A model generated the notes under the pieces. The model searched no databases. It saw only the letters and a list, made by a program, of their open reading frames with translations, and had not been told where the DNA came from. From NCBI GenBank assembly GCA_965369385.1, contig CBDUQP010000046.1, positions 1 to 23,181 of the forward strand: 23,181 bases of DNA, written 5' to 3'. This DNA comes from CBDUQP01 sp965369385. Its GTDB lineage: Bacteria; Planctomycetota; Phycisphaerae; SM23-33. The position numbers were made by a program, and so were the translations under genes. The stretch's first letter is position 1. Each line of letters opens with the position of its first letter. Below are positions 1-7,969 of this stretch, piece by piece.

Positions 1-141
1 CAGCAGCAGTGCCCCCACCAGCAACATCGAGGCGATCCCGCTCGACATCCAAACCACCTTCATGCCGAACAGCTCCACCTCGCACCCCGGCCAGGGGTGG
101 TCACCAAGATGATCAACCAGACTATACCCTGATGCGAGCAT
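1..141 (-). CDS. atpB: F0F1 ATP synthase subunit a, N-terminal part (partial at window edge)
   Basis: Subunit a forms the proton half-channels of the membrane F0 sector beside the c-ring. Only the first 47 codons are in the window. They read MLASGYSLVDHLGDHPWPG, then a Cys-Glu-Val-Glu-Leu-Phe-Gly stretch and the start of a first hydrophobic helix ending in Leu-Leu-Leu at the window edge. The short hydrophilic start with VDHLGDHPW resembles the N-terminus of many AtpB proteins. The frame stays open upstream to a stop at 196-198, so a TTG at 168 is an alternative start. The ATG at 141 has a GGGAG about 12 nt upstream. The position directly after atpZ and an AtpI-like gene on the same strand supports the call. 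The rest of the ATP synthase operon should lie to the left. Confidence 0.8.
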   Translation of the reverse strand, partial: MLASGYSLVDHLGDHPWPGCEVELFGMKVVWMSSGIASMLLVGALLL

Positions 142-214
142 GCGATTAAGTAACTCCCAAGTCGGCAATATATCCCGACAATAATGTTCAATACGCTACA
201 GACACAGCAAGACA

Positions 215-646
215 CTAATCCCAATAAGTGTTTCCACTTTCGGTGGCACTCGCGGCACACCAGCTAACCAACCAGCTCACATGTCCTGCCAGAGAAGCAA
301 GATACAGCAATAATACCCACGCAAGGGTAACTCCCGGCGGAATATCGAATCCACTGACAACGCAGACCGCCAGGATCGATATCATCAAAGCCCGAACAAA
401 CGAAATCGCCAGTACGAACCACATGCCGTTTCGAACGTTGCGAGCCAGAATCGCCCACTCGGCTGCGATGCTCACAAGCAACACCGGCAGAACAATGCAC
501 CCGGCGGCCAGCATTGCCAGACCACCCGAACGCCCATACATAAACCACGTAGGATAAACCCCAGCGCCCCCAATGACAACTATCGGACCCAACAACTTGG
601 CGATATCTCGCAGACGTGTTGGTTTCGACCCGTAGAAAGCATCCAT
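215..646 (-). CDS. AtpI-like ATP synthase operon membrane protein (143 aa)
   Basis: This is a small integral membrane protein lying between atpZ and atpB. Hydrophobic segments near residues 18-38, 42-63, 75-98 and 104-128 give four likely membrane helices, with a charged N-terminus (KPTRLRD) and a short polar tail. Genes of this size, topology and position in F-ATPase operons are usually AtpI/ATP synthase subunit I, which helps c-ring assembly or Mg2+ handling. I see no diagnostic motif, so the name rests mainly on context and topology. The ATG at 646 is preceded by AGGA with a 7-nt spacing. The gap to atpB is 73 nt and the gap from atpZ is 139 nt. That upstream gap contains a perfect 32-nt palindrome (708-739). 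Confidence 0.6.
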   Translation of the reverse strand: MDAFYGSKPTRLRDIAKLLGPIVVIGGAGVYPTWFMYGRSGGLAMLAAGCIVLPVLLVSIAAEWAILARNVRNGMWFVLAISFVRALMISILAVCVVSGFDIPPGVTLAWVLLLYLASLAGHVSWLVSWCAASATESGNTYWD

Positions 647-707
647 TGCATGGTCCTGAATTCTTTGTCGAGGCGGAACTGATAGGTTTGAATTACTCTA
701 ATGAAAT

Positions 708-739
708 TGCCTGCTCCCGATGTACATCGGGAGCAGGCA
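708..739. repeat. Perfect 32-nt palindrome inside the atp operon
   Basis: Bases 708-723 are exactly the reverse complement of 724-739, giving a 16-bp fully self-complementary arm pair with no loop. The central 17-18 nt (CCCGATGTACATCGGGA) match the palindromic cores found at 13773-13790 and 18385-18402 inside repeat elements A and E. The palindrome lies between atpZ and the AtpI-like gene, so a transcript through it could form a very stable hairpin. There is no U-tract, so it is not a standard terminator. I read it as a member of a dispersed palindrome family. Confidence 0.85.
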
Positions 740-785
740 GAAACTTACGAATATTCACACCCGACAGTTTCGCCGTTACAAAGAA

Positions 786-1019
786 CTACTCCCTGCCATT
801 CCGCATGCGACGCTCAAGACGCCTGGCCTGACGGACCAGCAGGTACATCCCGCCAACCAGCCCCCCTGACACGCCCAGCAACATGAACACCGGACTCGTA
901 CCGCAAATCCGATCAAACCAGTATCCCCCCGCAAAACAAATGATTACAGTCAGGCCGAACTCCAAACCAACCGACGCTATCCGCAAGGCATCACGATATT
1001 GTCCATTCATCATCGTCAT
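786..1019 (-). CDS. atpZ: AtpZ/AtpI family F0F1-ATPase accessory subunit
   Basis: This is a 77-residue protein with two membrane helices. The sequence QYRDALRIASVGLEFG is followed by a first helix, the pair GYWFDRICGTSPVF, and a second Gly-rich helix ending in an Arg-rich tail. The pattern Gln...Ala-Ser-x-Gly-Leu-Glu-Phe...G-x-W-x-D...GTxPxF is typical of the putative F0F1-ATPase subunit family (AtpZ, formerly annotated Ca2+/Mg2+ transporter), proposed to assist Mg2+ uptake or assembly of the ATP synthase. The frame stays open upstream to a TTG at 1079 (97 aa). I chose the ATG at 1019 because AGGTGG lies about 8 nt upstream and the extra residues are unlike the family. It is the first gene of the atp operon seen here. 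Confidence 0.75.
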   Translation of the reverse strand: MTMMNGQYRDALRIASVGLEFGLTVIICFAGGYWFDRICGTSPVFMLLGVSGGLVGGMYLLVRQARRLERRMRNGRE

Positions 1020-1298
1020 CGTTCTGTCCACCTGGGACTGTCGCTTCTGTGCGTACAGACCACCTAACCAGTCCTTCAATGATTAGAATAGGAGTGCAAA
1101 CCCCACAAGTCAACCAATCCCCCGCCCGTATCGGGGCAATCCATCCGAATCAAGACTATCCCGCAATACGCCGCTGGAGCGTCTCAGTGCAGATGTGGCG
1201 GGGCAAGCGTCGGCGAGGAGGACGCCGGCCGAAGCCACAACCAGCTCGAACGCCACAGATGCGTTGGAAACGCTTTGGTGTGCAGCCCAGGATCAGGA

Positions 1299-2657
1299 TC
1301 AGAAAAGCTCTGCCAGCATTTCGAGCGAAGCGTCCACCAGCGTGTCAAGGGCCTCGGGGGCCAGTTTGGACCAGTTGCAGACGTGCGTCTCGTATCCGCC
1401 GCGCTCGAGGGCCTCGGGGGTAGGAACGTAGCCAACGTAGCCATTGCCCAAGGACGCCACAAACGTCGGCCTCGTGGGTGAATTGAGCTTAATCTCAAGC
1501 TGCCCTTCCACGAAACACTCACCCGGCAAGGCAACCAAGGCGATCTCACCTATGCGGAACACCTGCACTTGGCATGGCCAGGTTTGCCGGGTCTGCATTT
1601 GCCTGTGCATATCCACGCGAGACAAGGCATACACCCAATCCCACATGACGGCAAGATCGTCGGTGCCTTCGGGGAACTCGGCAATCATTGCCTGGGCATC
1701 AGCCAGTTCAGCGTCCGTTATCGTGCGATATGGAATCTCGACAGTTCGGAATCTGTATCCAAACTCTTGCGGGTTGGAGTAATTAATATTCGGCATCGCG
1801 GCTTCGGTGGTCTCCATCAGATGCTTTGCCATCGTGTGGTAGTCGCTGTCGTGCGTCGGATCCAACTTGTTCACCTGATGGATATTGCCGCTGCAACCGT
1901 TGAGTACGAGCGGTGTGCAGGAATCACCAATCAGTTCCTTGAATCCCTCAGCCCACTTGCCCGGCCAGCTAGAAGTCACCCATTCCTCCGCCCATCCGTG
2001 CGTGGGATGGCAAGAAAAATGGAGCATGGCCGCCAGCATGTCACCACCGGCAGTCTGCAGGCCGATCACTCCAACTTCAGGATCGATTGGACCTTCAACG
2101 TACAGGGCATCGGCCATATCCCGCGGGAGCATCTCGCCGGTCCCGTCACGCATCACACAACGGCGGTTGAACCCCACTCGCCCTTCGATCCCGCTGGCCC
2201 AGCCGATCTGCACATCCTGAAGCGTCTCTTCCGCCAGACGAATCGCCTCGACGACGCGTTCGCAGAAGAAAGTATTGTAGGACAGATCGCCAAAGAGCCA
2301 CGACAGCTTCTCGGGCACAACGCTGTCATCTTCAGTAATGATATTGCTCACGCCAGGGGCGGAGTGAGTGTGGGTGGCGGTGAGCATTATCGCGTCAGGA
2401 TCGAACCCGCATTGCTCTGCGACCTGCTCGCGAATGCGGTCGGCCCACACGCCAGTGATGAAGCAGGTATCCGCCGACACTATACACATTCTCGTATCGC
2501 CCGACTCCAGCACCAAGGCCGAAAGCCACAGGCGGTCAACGATCCTCTCCACCGGGCGCGGACGCACCACAGCCGTTGTCATCTGCACTCCCATTTCGGG
2601 AGTTATATCCACCGATGCCGCTCCGGCCCGCAATTGCACTTGTGTATCCGATGACAT
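1299..2657 (-). CDS. Neutral/alkaline ceramidase-like (N-terminal domain) hydrolase
   Basis: This 452-aa protein resembles the N-terminal catalytic domain of neutral/alkaline non-lysosomal ceramidases, which are zinc amidases cutting the N-acyl bond of ceramides. Family marks are AGAASVDITPEMG near the start, SADTCF around residue 61, the metal-site motif TATHTHSAPG (His96, His98), FSCHPTHGW and NGCSGNIH. It is shorter than full ceramidases of roughly 650-700 aa. That matches the many short versions in Planctomycetota, whose substrate is unknown, so ceramide may not be the substrate. I see no signal peptide, so it is probably cytoplasmic. The ATG at 2657 has GGGAG about 7 nt upstream. It lies 178 nt downstream of plsY and 280 nt upstream of atpZ, all on the same strand. 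Confidence 0.8.
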   Translation of the reverse strand: MSSDTQVQLRAGAASVDITPEMGVQMTTAVVRPRPVERIVDRLWLSALVLESGDTRMCIVSADTCFITGVWADRIREQVAEQCGFDPDAIMLTATHTHSAPGVSNIITEDDSVVPEKLSWLFGDLSYNTFFCERVVEAIRLAEETLQDVQIGWASGIEGRVGFNRRCVMRDGTGEMLPRDMADALYVEGPIDPEVGVIGLQTAGGDMLAAMLHFSCHPTHGWAEEWVTSSWPGKWAEGFKELIGDSCTPLVLNGCSGNIHQVNKLDPTHDSDYHTMAKHLMETTEAAMPNINYSNPQEFGYRFRTVEIPYRTITDAELADAQAMIAEFPEGTDDLAVMWDWVYALSRVDMHRQMQTRQTWPCQVQVFRIGEIALVALPGECFVEGQLEIKLNSPTRPTFVASLGNGYVGYVPTPEALERGGYETHVCNWSKLAPEALDTLVDASLEMLAELF

Positions 2658-2834
2658 TTTGTGTCTCCCGCCTCATGCCTCATGCCAAAAACGCCTGGCG
2701 TCATACCGCACAGGCCATTAGCCATTCTATCCTGACCGGCAAAAGCAACAAAGAGAACATATTGCGAAAAAGGATAACTCCTTGCCCGAGAAGGACAAGA
2801 ATGCGCAGTCAACGAAGCCGCGGCTTGATTTGGG

Positions 2835-3503
2835 TCACTTGGCCTTCGAGCCTATCTTACTCTCTATGCCGGCTAGCAGGCGGGTTATATTTGTTCGGTG
2901 GAGGTATACTAGCAGGGCGGCCATCAGGGCGGCGAAGGTTGCCAGCGGCCAGATGTCCGCGGGAGATTTGCCATACAGGAACCAGTTGAAGCACAGCAGC
3001 AGCGGGCAGAACGCGACGGCTGCGCATATGCTGCTCAGCGAAACGTAGCGGCTGATGCCGGTCACGATTATCCATAGTCCGAACGCCGCAAGACCCGGCC
3101 ACGTGAAGTACGGAAATACGCCCAGCACCACGCCAAGCGATGTCGCCACGCCCTTGCCACCTCGGAATCTCAGGTAGAAACTGAGAACGTGGCCGAAAAT
3201 GCAGCCCATCCCCACGCCTAGCCACGCAAGCTGAACGCCATTGGTAAGCTCCGCACCGCCGGCCATCAGCAATCTGCCGGCGATCAACGTCGGGATCGCT
3301 CCCTTGGCTACGTCAAGACCGAAGCACACCAGTCCCCATTTCCTGCCGATCACCCTGCCAACGTTGGTAGCGCCCACGTTTCCCGAGCCCTTGGCGCGAA
3401 GGTCCACACCATGGAAACGCGCGATGATCATGCCGAACGGCGTCGAGCCGATAACGTAGGCAACAAGCGGAAACACAATAAAAAGTACCAGTGGGTTATC
3501 CAT
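2835..3503 (-). CDS. plsY: Acyl-phosphate:glycerol-3-phosphate acyltransferase
   Basis: PlsY is a membrane enzyme that transfers the acyl group of acyl-phosphate to glycerol-3-phosphate, giving lysophosphatidate, the first step of phospholipid synthesis. The protein has 222 aa, within the usual size. It shows all three signature regions: SGNVGATNVGR (residues 40-50), FRGGKGVAT (113-121) and HRTNITRLLAGIE near the C-terminus. At least five hydrophobic segments are visible. Its ATG overlaps the stop of the upstream glycosyltransferase by one base (TAATG), so the genes are translationally coupled. It is the last gene of an envelope operon (heptosyltransferase, kinase, glycosyltransferase, plsY), which places phospholipid synthesis under the same control as LPS-core synthesis. 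Confidence 0.95.
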   Translation of the reverse strand: MDNPLVLFIVFPLVAYVIGSTPFGMIIARFHGVDLRAKGSGNVGATNVGRVIGRKWGLVCFGLDVAKGAIPTLIAGRLLMAGGAELTNGVQLAWLGVGMGCIFGHVLSFYLRFRGGKGVATSLGVVLGVFPYFTWPGLAAFGLWIIVTGISRYVSLSSICAAVAFCPLLLCFNWFLYGKSPADIWPLATFAALMAALLVYLHRTNITRLLAGIESKIGSKAK

Positions 3504-4669
3504 TACTTCAGTTCCGGCGCCTCGCGGTATGCCTCAAGAAGCTCATCCACGTGGCGATCAATACTTAACTTTTCACTAAGCGCCTCGCACGCAACCGCAT
3601 GCGTTCGGCGGGTGTCCACATTAGCCAGGGCCGCAAAACCGTCGGCGGCCGCCTTCTTGTTATTCGGCGAATCCACGACAATGCATCCAGTATCGCCAAA
3701 CGCCGCTGCCGCTCCGTTAAACCGGGTAGTCATCGATGGCACACCCCAGCGGGCGGCCTCCAGCACCGTCAGGCTGCACGGGTCATACCACGTGAGCAGC
3801 ACAAAAGCGTCGGCGGCGGCGTACCACTGGAATATGTCATCAGTTGGCGGCGCGAACACCACCAGCCGCCCGACATCATACCCGGCCGCGATGCGTTTGT
3901 AGCCATCGGCGTGCTGCCGCCCCACCACCACAAGCCGGGGGCTGACGCCCTTTTTGCGACCCTTGCTGTAATACCATTTGGCGAACGCCACGATACTCTC
4001 ACGCACGCCCTTCAGCGGGAAATTGGTGGCCACCGTCAGGAATACAGGATCATCGTCGCCAATGCCCAGTCCCTTGCGGACCCGCTGGCGATCTTCAGTG
4101 CGTTTGGCACCATCGATATCAGGCGTATGGACACCATTGAAAACCACGCGGACGTTGCTCGTCTTGTTGTAGTACTGCTCGAACTGGTCCGCAATGAGCT
4201 GGCTGACGCAAACGCACAATGCGGAATTATCCTGAACGATCTGCTGCTCCAAACGCATCGATTCCGCCCGGCAGCGGTTAAGGTTCTTCATCGCCCGAGA
4301 TATCGGACGCAGCAACTTGCCCCGCCTTCGCAGTGCACCGTCCATCGAACCCTCTATGGTTCCGCCATGAGGATGATAGACGTTCGCGCCGGGAATCGGC
4401 AGCATAGCGTGGACAATGTCATACTCGCCGGAAGCTATCTCACCCTGGACACCTGCCACGAAGTTCTGGAGTTTCTGCAGACGCCCGCGGCCGATGCGAC
4501 CGAGTTCTATCGTATTGATTTCCGCAGAATCGCACTGCCATGAACTCATCTGGCAGATGATCGTGATATCGTGGCCTCGCAGGGCGAGATTGGCGGCGAT
4601 TTCCGCAGTATAGGTCTCGCGTCCGCCGCGTATGGGGTCCATCCGCTCTATGACAAGTGCGATCTTCAT
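3503..4669 (-). CDS. GT4-family glycosyltransferase (LPS core type)
   Basis: This is a 388-aa glycosyltransferase of the GT-B fold, family 4. The N-terminus MKIALVIERMDPIRGGRETYTAEIAA is the usual first strand and Gly-Gly loop. The start of the second domain (VVFNGVHTPDID, then FLTVATNFPLKGV) and the donor-site region (LLTWYDPCSLTVLEAARWGVPSMTT) follow. That region is a variant of the E-x7-E motif with Asp in the first acidic position. Such enzymes (WaaG-like) add a hexose from a nucleotide sugar to the LPS inner core. The exact sugar cannot be read from the sequence. The start codon directly follows the stop of the kinase gene (no gap), and its stop overlaps plsY by one base. A cytoplasmic or membrane-associated location is expected. 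Confidence 0.85.
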   Translation of the reverse strand: MKIALVIERMDPIRGGRETYTAEIAANLALRGHDITIICQMSSWQCDSAEINTIELGRIGRGRLQKLQNFVAGVQGEIASGEYDIVHAMLPIPGANVYHPHGGTIEGSMDGALRRRGKLLRPISRAMKNLNRCRAESMRLEQQIVQDNSALCVCVSQLIADQFEQYYNKTSNVRVVFNGVHTPDIDGAKRTEDRQRVRKGLGIGDDDPVFLTVATNFPLKGVRESIVAFAKWYYSKGRKKGVSPRLVVVGRQHADGYKRIAAGYDVGRLVVFAPPTDDIFQWYAAADAFVLLTWYDPCSLTVLEAARWGVPSMTTRFNGAAAAFGDTGCIVVDSPNNKKAAADGFAALANVDTRRTHAVACEALSEKLSIDRHVDELLEAYREAPELK

Positions 4670-5509
4670 CTATTTCTGCCCATCTTCCATGGCTGCCCTG
4701 CGGCGGCGTTTGTTGGTATCGTGACACGCGATTCTCGCGATCTTTGCGTCTATCGCACTTTCATAGCTTGCCCGCAATGACGCATCCATATCGTCTGCGT
4801 AGATATCCATGAACACATCCCAGTAGGCGTCGAGCCACGCATCGGGCATGGAGAATTTCAACTGGGCCAGGTCCTTCACGAACCACCTGACGCGGCGCCA
4901 TCTCGGCTTGAACATGCGGGCCAGGTCTATCATGCTCAATGACAATTCGCCTTCGGACTCATCCATGAAAATATGCGAAGTGTAGAGGTCACGATGCACG
5001 AAACCCGCGCGGTGGAATTTCGTGACAAGGTGCGCTACATCGCGGCTGAAGCGGGCAACAATCTCGCTGTCCATCGCATTTCGCTGTAGGAATGGGGCGA
5101 AGCACTGTTCGAGAGCATCACCGTTTACCGCAGTCAGCACCACATAGCTACGTTTGGCACCAAGGCAGTCTATCTCCTGCCCTGCATATGCGCCGGAAAT
5201 CGTTTCCACGCCCGCCCGCTGCGCAGCCAGTATATTATCGCGTTCAACGCTGGCGGGGCTTCCGCCCATACCATACGTATACCAGCGTTCGAGTGTCCAT
5301 TTCATGGGCTCGCGGCCGTAGCGTTTCATGAACAGGAGGTGCTCTGTGCCCTGATCGTCTTTGAGCGTAAGAGTTCTTCGCTCGCGATGCCCCAGGCCGG
5401 CGATTGTCATATCGCGTCCATCATTGAAGGTGAAAGCACCTTCGACAGTATCCAGCCCGTGGGTCGCCAGCAGACTCGCGAGCGCCTCAGAGCAAAGCGG
5501 TCCGCTCAT
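4670..5509 (-). CDS. WaaP/Kdo-kinase-like lipopolysaccharide kinase
   Basis: This 279-aa protein has a protein-kinase-like fold of the WaaP/RfaP-Kdo kinase family, which phosphorylates heptose or Kdo in the LPS inner core. Visible kinase features are the ATP-binding Lys in LLFMKRYG (Lys62), the helix-C Glu in SVERDN (Glu89), the catalytic loop FVHRDLYTSHIF (His172, Arg173, Asp174, Asn replaced by His179) and the metal-binding Asp in MIDLAR (Asp195). WaaP proteins commonly have HRDLY..H in the catalytic loop, which fits. Its first codons overlap the end of the heptosyltransferase gene by 4 nt (ATGA), and the next gene starts directly after its stop. The context supports action on the LPS core. 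The phosphorylated sugar and position are not determinable here. Confidence 0.85.
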   Translation of the reverse strand: MSGPLCSEALASLLATHGLDTVEGAFTFNDGRDMTIAGLGHRERRTLTLKDDQGTEHLLFMKRYGREPMKWTLERWYTYGMGGSPASVERDNILAAQRAGVETISGAYAGQEIDCLGAKRSYVVLTAVNGDALEQCFAPFLQRNAMDSEIVARFSRDVAHLVTKFHRAGFVHRDLYTSHIFMDESEGELSLSMIDLARMFKPRWRRVRWFVKDLAQLKFSMPDAWLDAYWDVFMDIYADDMDASLRASYESAIDAKIARIACHDTNKRRRRAAMEDGQK

Positions 5510-6606
5510 ACCCGGGCTCCAAGACTGGTGATTGACTGGTGAGTGCGATCAAGCATATCGCAGGCGGCCTCGAACACCTTATTGGGCTCGATCATCTCCA
5601 TGCACTGATGGTAGTCAGGTCCGGGCGGTTGATCGCACAACTTGCGTTGGCAGGGCCCGCAACTGACCTTGACCTTCACGATACGCTCCAGATCGCAGTC
5701 TATCTGTGCCCATCGCGGGTCGGTGCTTCCAAACACGGTCACCAGGCCAATGCCCATCGCTGCGCCAATGTGGCGTGCTCCGGTATCGTTGGTAATCAGC
5801 AATGTCGAGCGTTTCATCAGGCTCTTGAGCAGCATGAGCGTGTTGGGACGCTCGATAAAATCCAGCACCGGCGCGTGTCGCATATGGTTGACAACTTCCT
5901 GGGCGACGAATGCTTCCGATGGTGCGGAGTTGATTATGATCTGTGCGTCACGTTGCTCGATCAGCATATCGGCCACAGCTGCGAAGCGTTCCCATCCCCA
6001 TCTTTTGCTGGTTCCGAAGGCTGCACCGGGATTCAGCATCACCACCGGACGCCGACGATCTATCTCGCAGGATTCGAACAGTTCCTCCGCCTGGCGTTCG
6101 GCATCGGGGGTTACCGCCAGCGACATATGCCGAGACTCCACCGGCGCCCCCATGAGCGAGGAAAGATTGGCATAATAGTGAATAGCCGACATCGGAACGT
6201 ATTTGCCGTTCACATCCCGCAGCGGATAGAGCTTCTCGGTGAGCAACCATCCCCTGCAATCCCGCGCGTAGCCCACCCTGCGGTGAATGCACGCCATTCT
6301 CGCCAGAACCGCCGTTCGGAAACTGTTGGTCAGCAGCACCGCAAGATCAAACCGCCCCTTGCGAAGCACTCCACGGAGCTGTAGAAGACCAAGCGTTTTA
6401 GACCTCGCGCGGGGTTTGGCAACCAGCATTTCGTCGGCAAGTTCCGTGCCCGCCAGCACGTCCAGCGATGCGGGACGCCCGAAATAGACGATGTGCGAAT
6501 CGGCAAAGCGTTTGCGCAAAGCCCTAAGCGTCGGTGTCGCCATTACAACGTCACCAACCCAGTTCGGCACAAAGATCACTATTCTGTCCGGATCCTTCTC
6601 ACTCAT
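5506..6606 (-). CDS. waaF: ADP-heptose:LPS heptosyltransferase II-like, GT9
   Basis: This GT9 enzyme transfers L-glycero-D-manno-heptose from ADP-heptose to the LPS inner core. The N-terminal RIVIFVPNWVGDVVMATPTLRALR matches the family start (acceptor domain). The second domain shows LNPGAAFGTSKRW, NDTGARHIGAAMG and VTVFGSTDPRW (ADP-heptose site), followed by CGPCQRKLC and a final QCM...I region, all typical of heptosyltransferase II. I start it at the ATG at 6606 (366 aa) because family members begin only a few residues before this strand. The frame stays open to an ATG at 6663, but the extra 19 residues come from a direct repeat of GGCCAGAACAAT and look non-conserved. It heads the LPS-core operon and overlaps the kinase by 4 nt. 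Confidence 0.9.
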   Translation of the reverse strand: MSEKDPDRIVIFVPNWVGDVVMATPTLRALRKRFADSHIVYFGRPASLDVLAGTELADEMLVAKPRARSKTLGLLQLRGVLRKGRFDLAVLLTNSFRTAVLARMACIHRRVGYARDCRGWLLTEKLYPLRDVNGKYVPMSAIHYYANLSSLMGAPVESRHMSLAVTPDAERQAEELFESCEIDRRRPVVMLNPGAAFGTSKRWGWERFAAVADMLIEQRDAQIIINSAPSEAFVAQEVVNHMRHAPVLDFIERPNTLMLLKSLMKRSTLLITNDTGARHIGAAMGIGLVTVFGSTDPRWAQIDCDLERIVKVKVSCGPCQRKLCDQPPGPDYHQCMEMIEPNKVFEAACDMLDRTHQSITSLGARV

Positions 6607-6808
6607 GGACAAACGCACATCCTTATTGTTCTGGCCCTGATTGTTCTGGCCCGGCGCCGGCATTATGCCTGCAATCCAGCTACCATTCTTATTCTAGCAA
6701 AAACTAATATCTCGTCCCGGCGACACTAACTGTTATGAATTCCCGCAGGCTCTCGCCATGACCGCCGCGCAGCCGGCGTGCCACCTGACTCTTTCCTGTT
6801 ACAGACTA

Positions 6809-7708
6809 CTACAGCCCCTTGGCCAGCAACTCCGCCCACGATGAACGCCGGACTGCGTTTTTCATGCCTATAGCATTGCTGCCTACAACGATGGGCGTCA
6901 TACCTGCATCGGCAAAAGCCTTGGCCGCCAGATCCGACATGCATATGCCATTCTTCAGCTTGGCAAAGCTCTTGCGGATCTCCGGCAACTGGCTTATCAG
7001 GCGGGATTCCACAACTATCATGGGAATGTACTTCACGCTCCCCTTAGTAGTGTGCCAACGCTCCCTGTGCCACCTGAGTACCGGCCCATCGGGATAGCCG
7101 TTGGCCTTCAATATCTTCCTGCAATCATCGTAAGAAACCGAAGATTTCCGCGTGAGATAGATCACGTTGGCGCCTGCGGCGATATGCGAAATCGCCTGCG
7201 ATGCCGATACGACATCCGCATCCCAAGCATCCTTCAGACGAGCATCCTTCGCCGGGTCCTTCTTCTTCCACTGCAACCACTTGGGAAACTCCCATGGTTT
7301 TGCCCCGACCCTGCGAACCGGAAGACTGTCCAGATCGACCGCCACCAATGCACTGTCGGGCGTCCATACATACACCGGCGCGATGGTCTGCGCTTCGTCG
7401 CCTTGCGTATCCTGAAGAGATACCGTCACATGGTACGTGCCCGCAACTGGGCCTGTGCCCAACCGCACGGCCGCGTATCCCAGCTTATCGGTGTGGGCAC
7501 TTCGCTCCTGGCCCTCTTCCAACCGGAACCGCAAAGCACTCTCTTTCATTGATAAGTCAATAATCCAAAAATCGTTACGCTGGAGCCTGGCCACCACAAC
7601 CACGCCCTTAGACGTTGGCGTCACCAAGTCGGGCACAGTCAACTTATAATCGCCGCCGCAACCTGCCAGAAACGCGATCAACAATATAGCCGGTATCAGT
7701 CTATGCAC
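6809..7708 (-). CDS. Lipoprotein with HAD/LNS2-like C-terminal domain
   Basis: This is a 299-aa exported protein. The first 17 residues are a lipoprotein signal peptide with lipobox LAGC (Cys17), so a lipid-anchored envelope location is expected. Residues 25-115 look like a beta-sandwich. From residue 121, VAVDLDSLPVRR resembles HAD motif I (Asp125-x-Asp127). NVIYLTRKS (Thr186) resembles motif II, and CMSDLAAKAFADAGM (Asp259) resembles motif IV. The stretch YDDCRKILKANGYPDGPVLRWH is reminiscent of lipin/LNS2 domains, which act on or bind phosphatidate. That reading is inference from motif order, and enzymatic activity is not shown. It lies 202 nt upstream of waaF on the same strand and is divergent from the LOG gene, so a membrane-lipid role would fit the neighbourhood. 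Confidence 0.6.
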   Translation of the reverse strand: MHRLIPAILLIAFLAGCGGDYKLTVPDLVTPTSKGVVVVARLQRNDFWIIDLSMKESALRFRLEEGQERSAHTDKLGYAAVRLGTGPVAGTYHVTVSLQDTQGDEAQTIAPVYVWTPDSALVAVDLDSLPVRRVGAKPWEFPKWLQWKKKDPAKDARLKDAWDADVVSASQAISHIAAGANVIYLTRKSSVSYDDCRKILKANGYPDGPVLRWHRERWHTTKGSVKYIPMIVVESRLISQLPEIRKSFAKLKNGICMSDLAAKAFADAGMTPIVVGSNAIGMKNAVRRSSWAELLAKGL

Positions 7709-7830
7709 CTGTTTTCTCCTGTTAGCAACGACGCATTAGGCACGAAATGAGCTGATTTGTCAATCTCCGGGCCTTCGGCAACAACTCCGGTTCCCACAGA
7801 CCTTGTAAGGATTCCCTCAGTTTTTCGCCC

Positions 7831-7851
7831 TATATGCCGATCATACATATA
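7831..7851. promoter_or_regulatory. Possible operator: TATATG-N9-CATATA
   Basis: A short inverted repeat (TATATG, 9-nt spacer, CATATA) lies in the 261-nt region between the divergent lipoprotein and LOG genes. It could be a dimeric-regulator site or chance AT-rich symmetry. No clear -35/-10 pair was found around it. Confidence 0.2.
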
Positions 7852-7969
7852 GATGCACACGCTTTCTGACGCCGGCGTCTCGCGATGCAGTGCATGGAAG
7901 GATATAAGAATAATGGCCAGACCAATATGGTCCACCTGAGAAATGTCAATACCCATAAATGGAGTGAAC

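Noticed and set aside
1569..2654. Open frame of 361 codons on the plus strand
   Set aside because: It lies entirely antisense to the ceramidase-like gene, shows no family motifs and has a His/Arg-rich composition typical of an antisense shadow.
5539..6384. Open frame of 281 codons on the plus strand
   Set aside because: It is antisense to waaF and His/Arg-rich without motifs.
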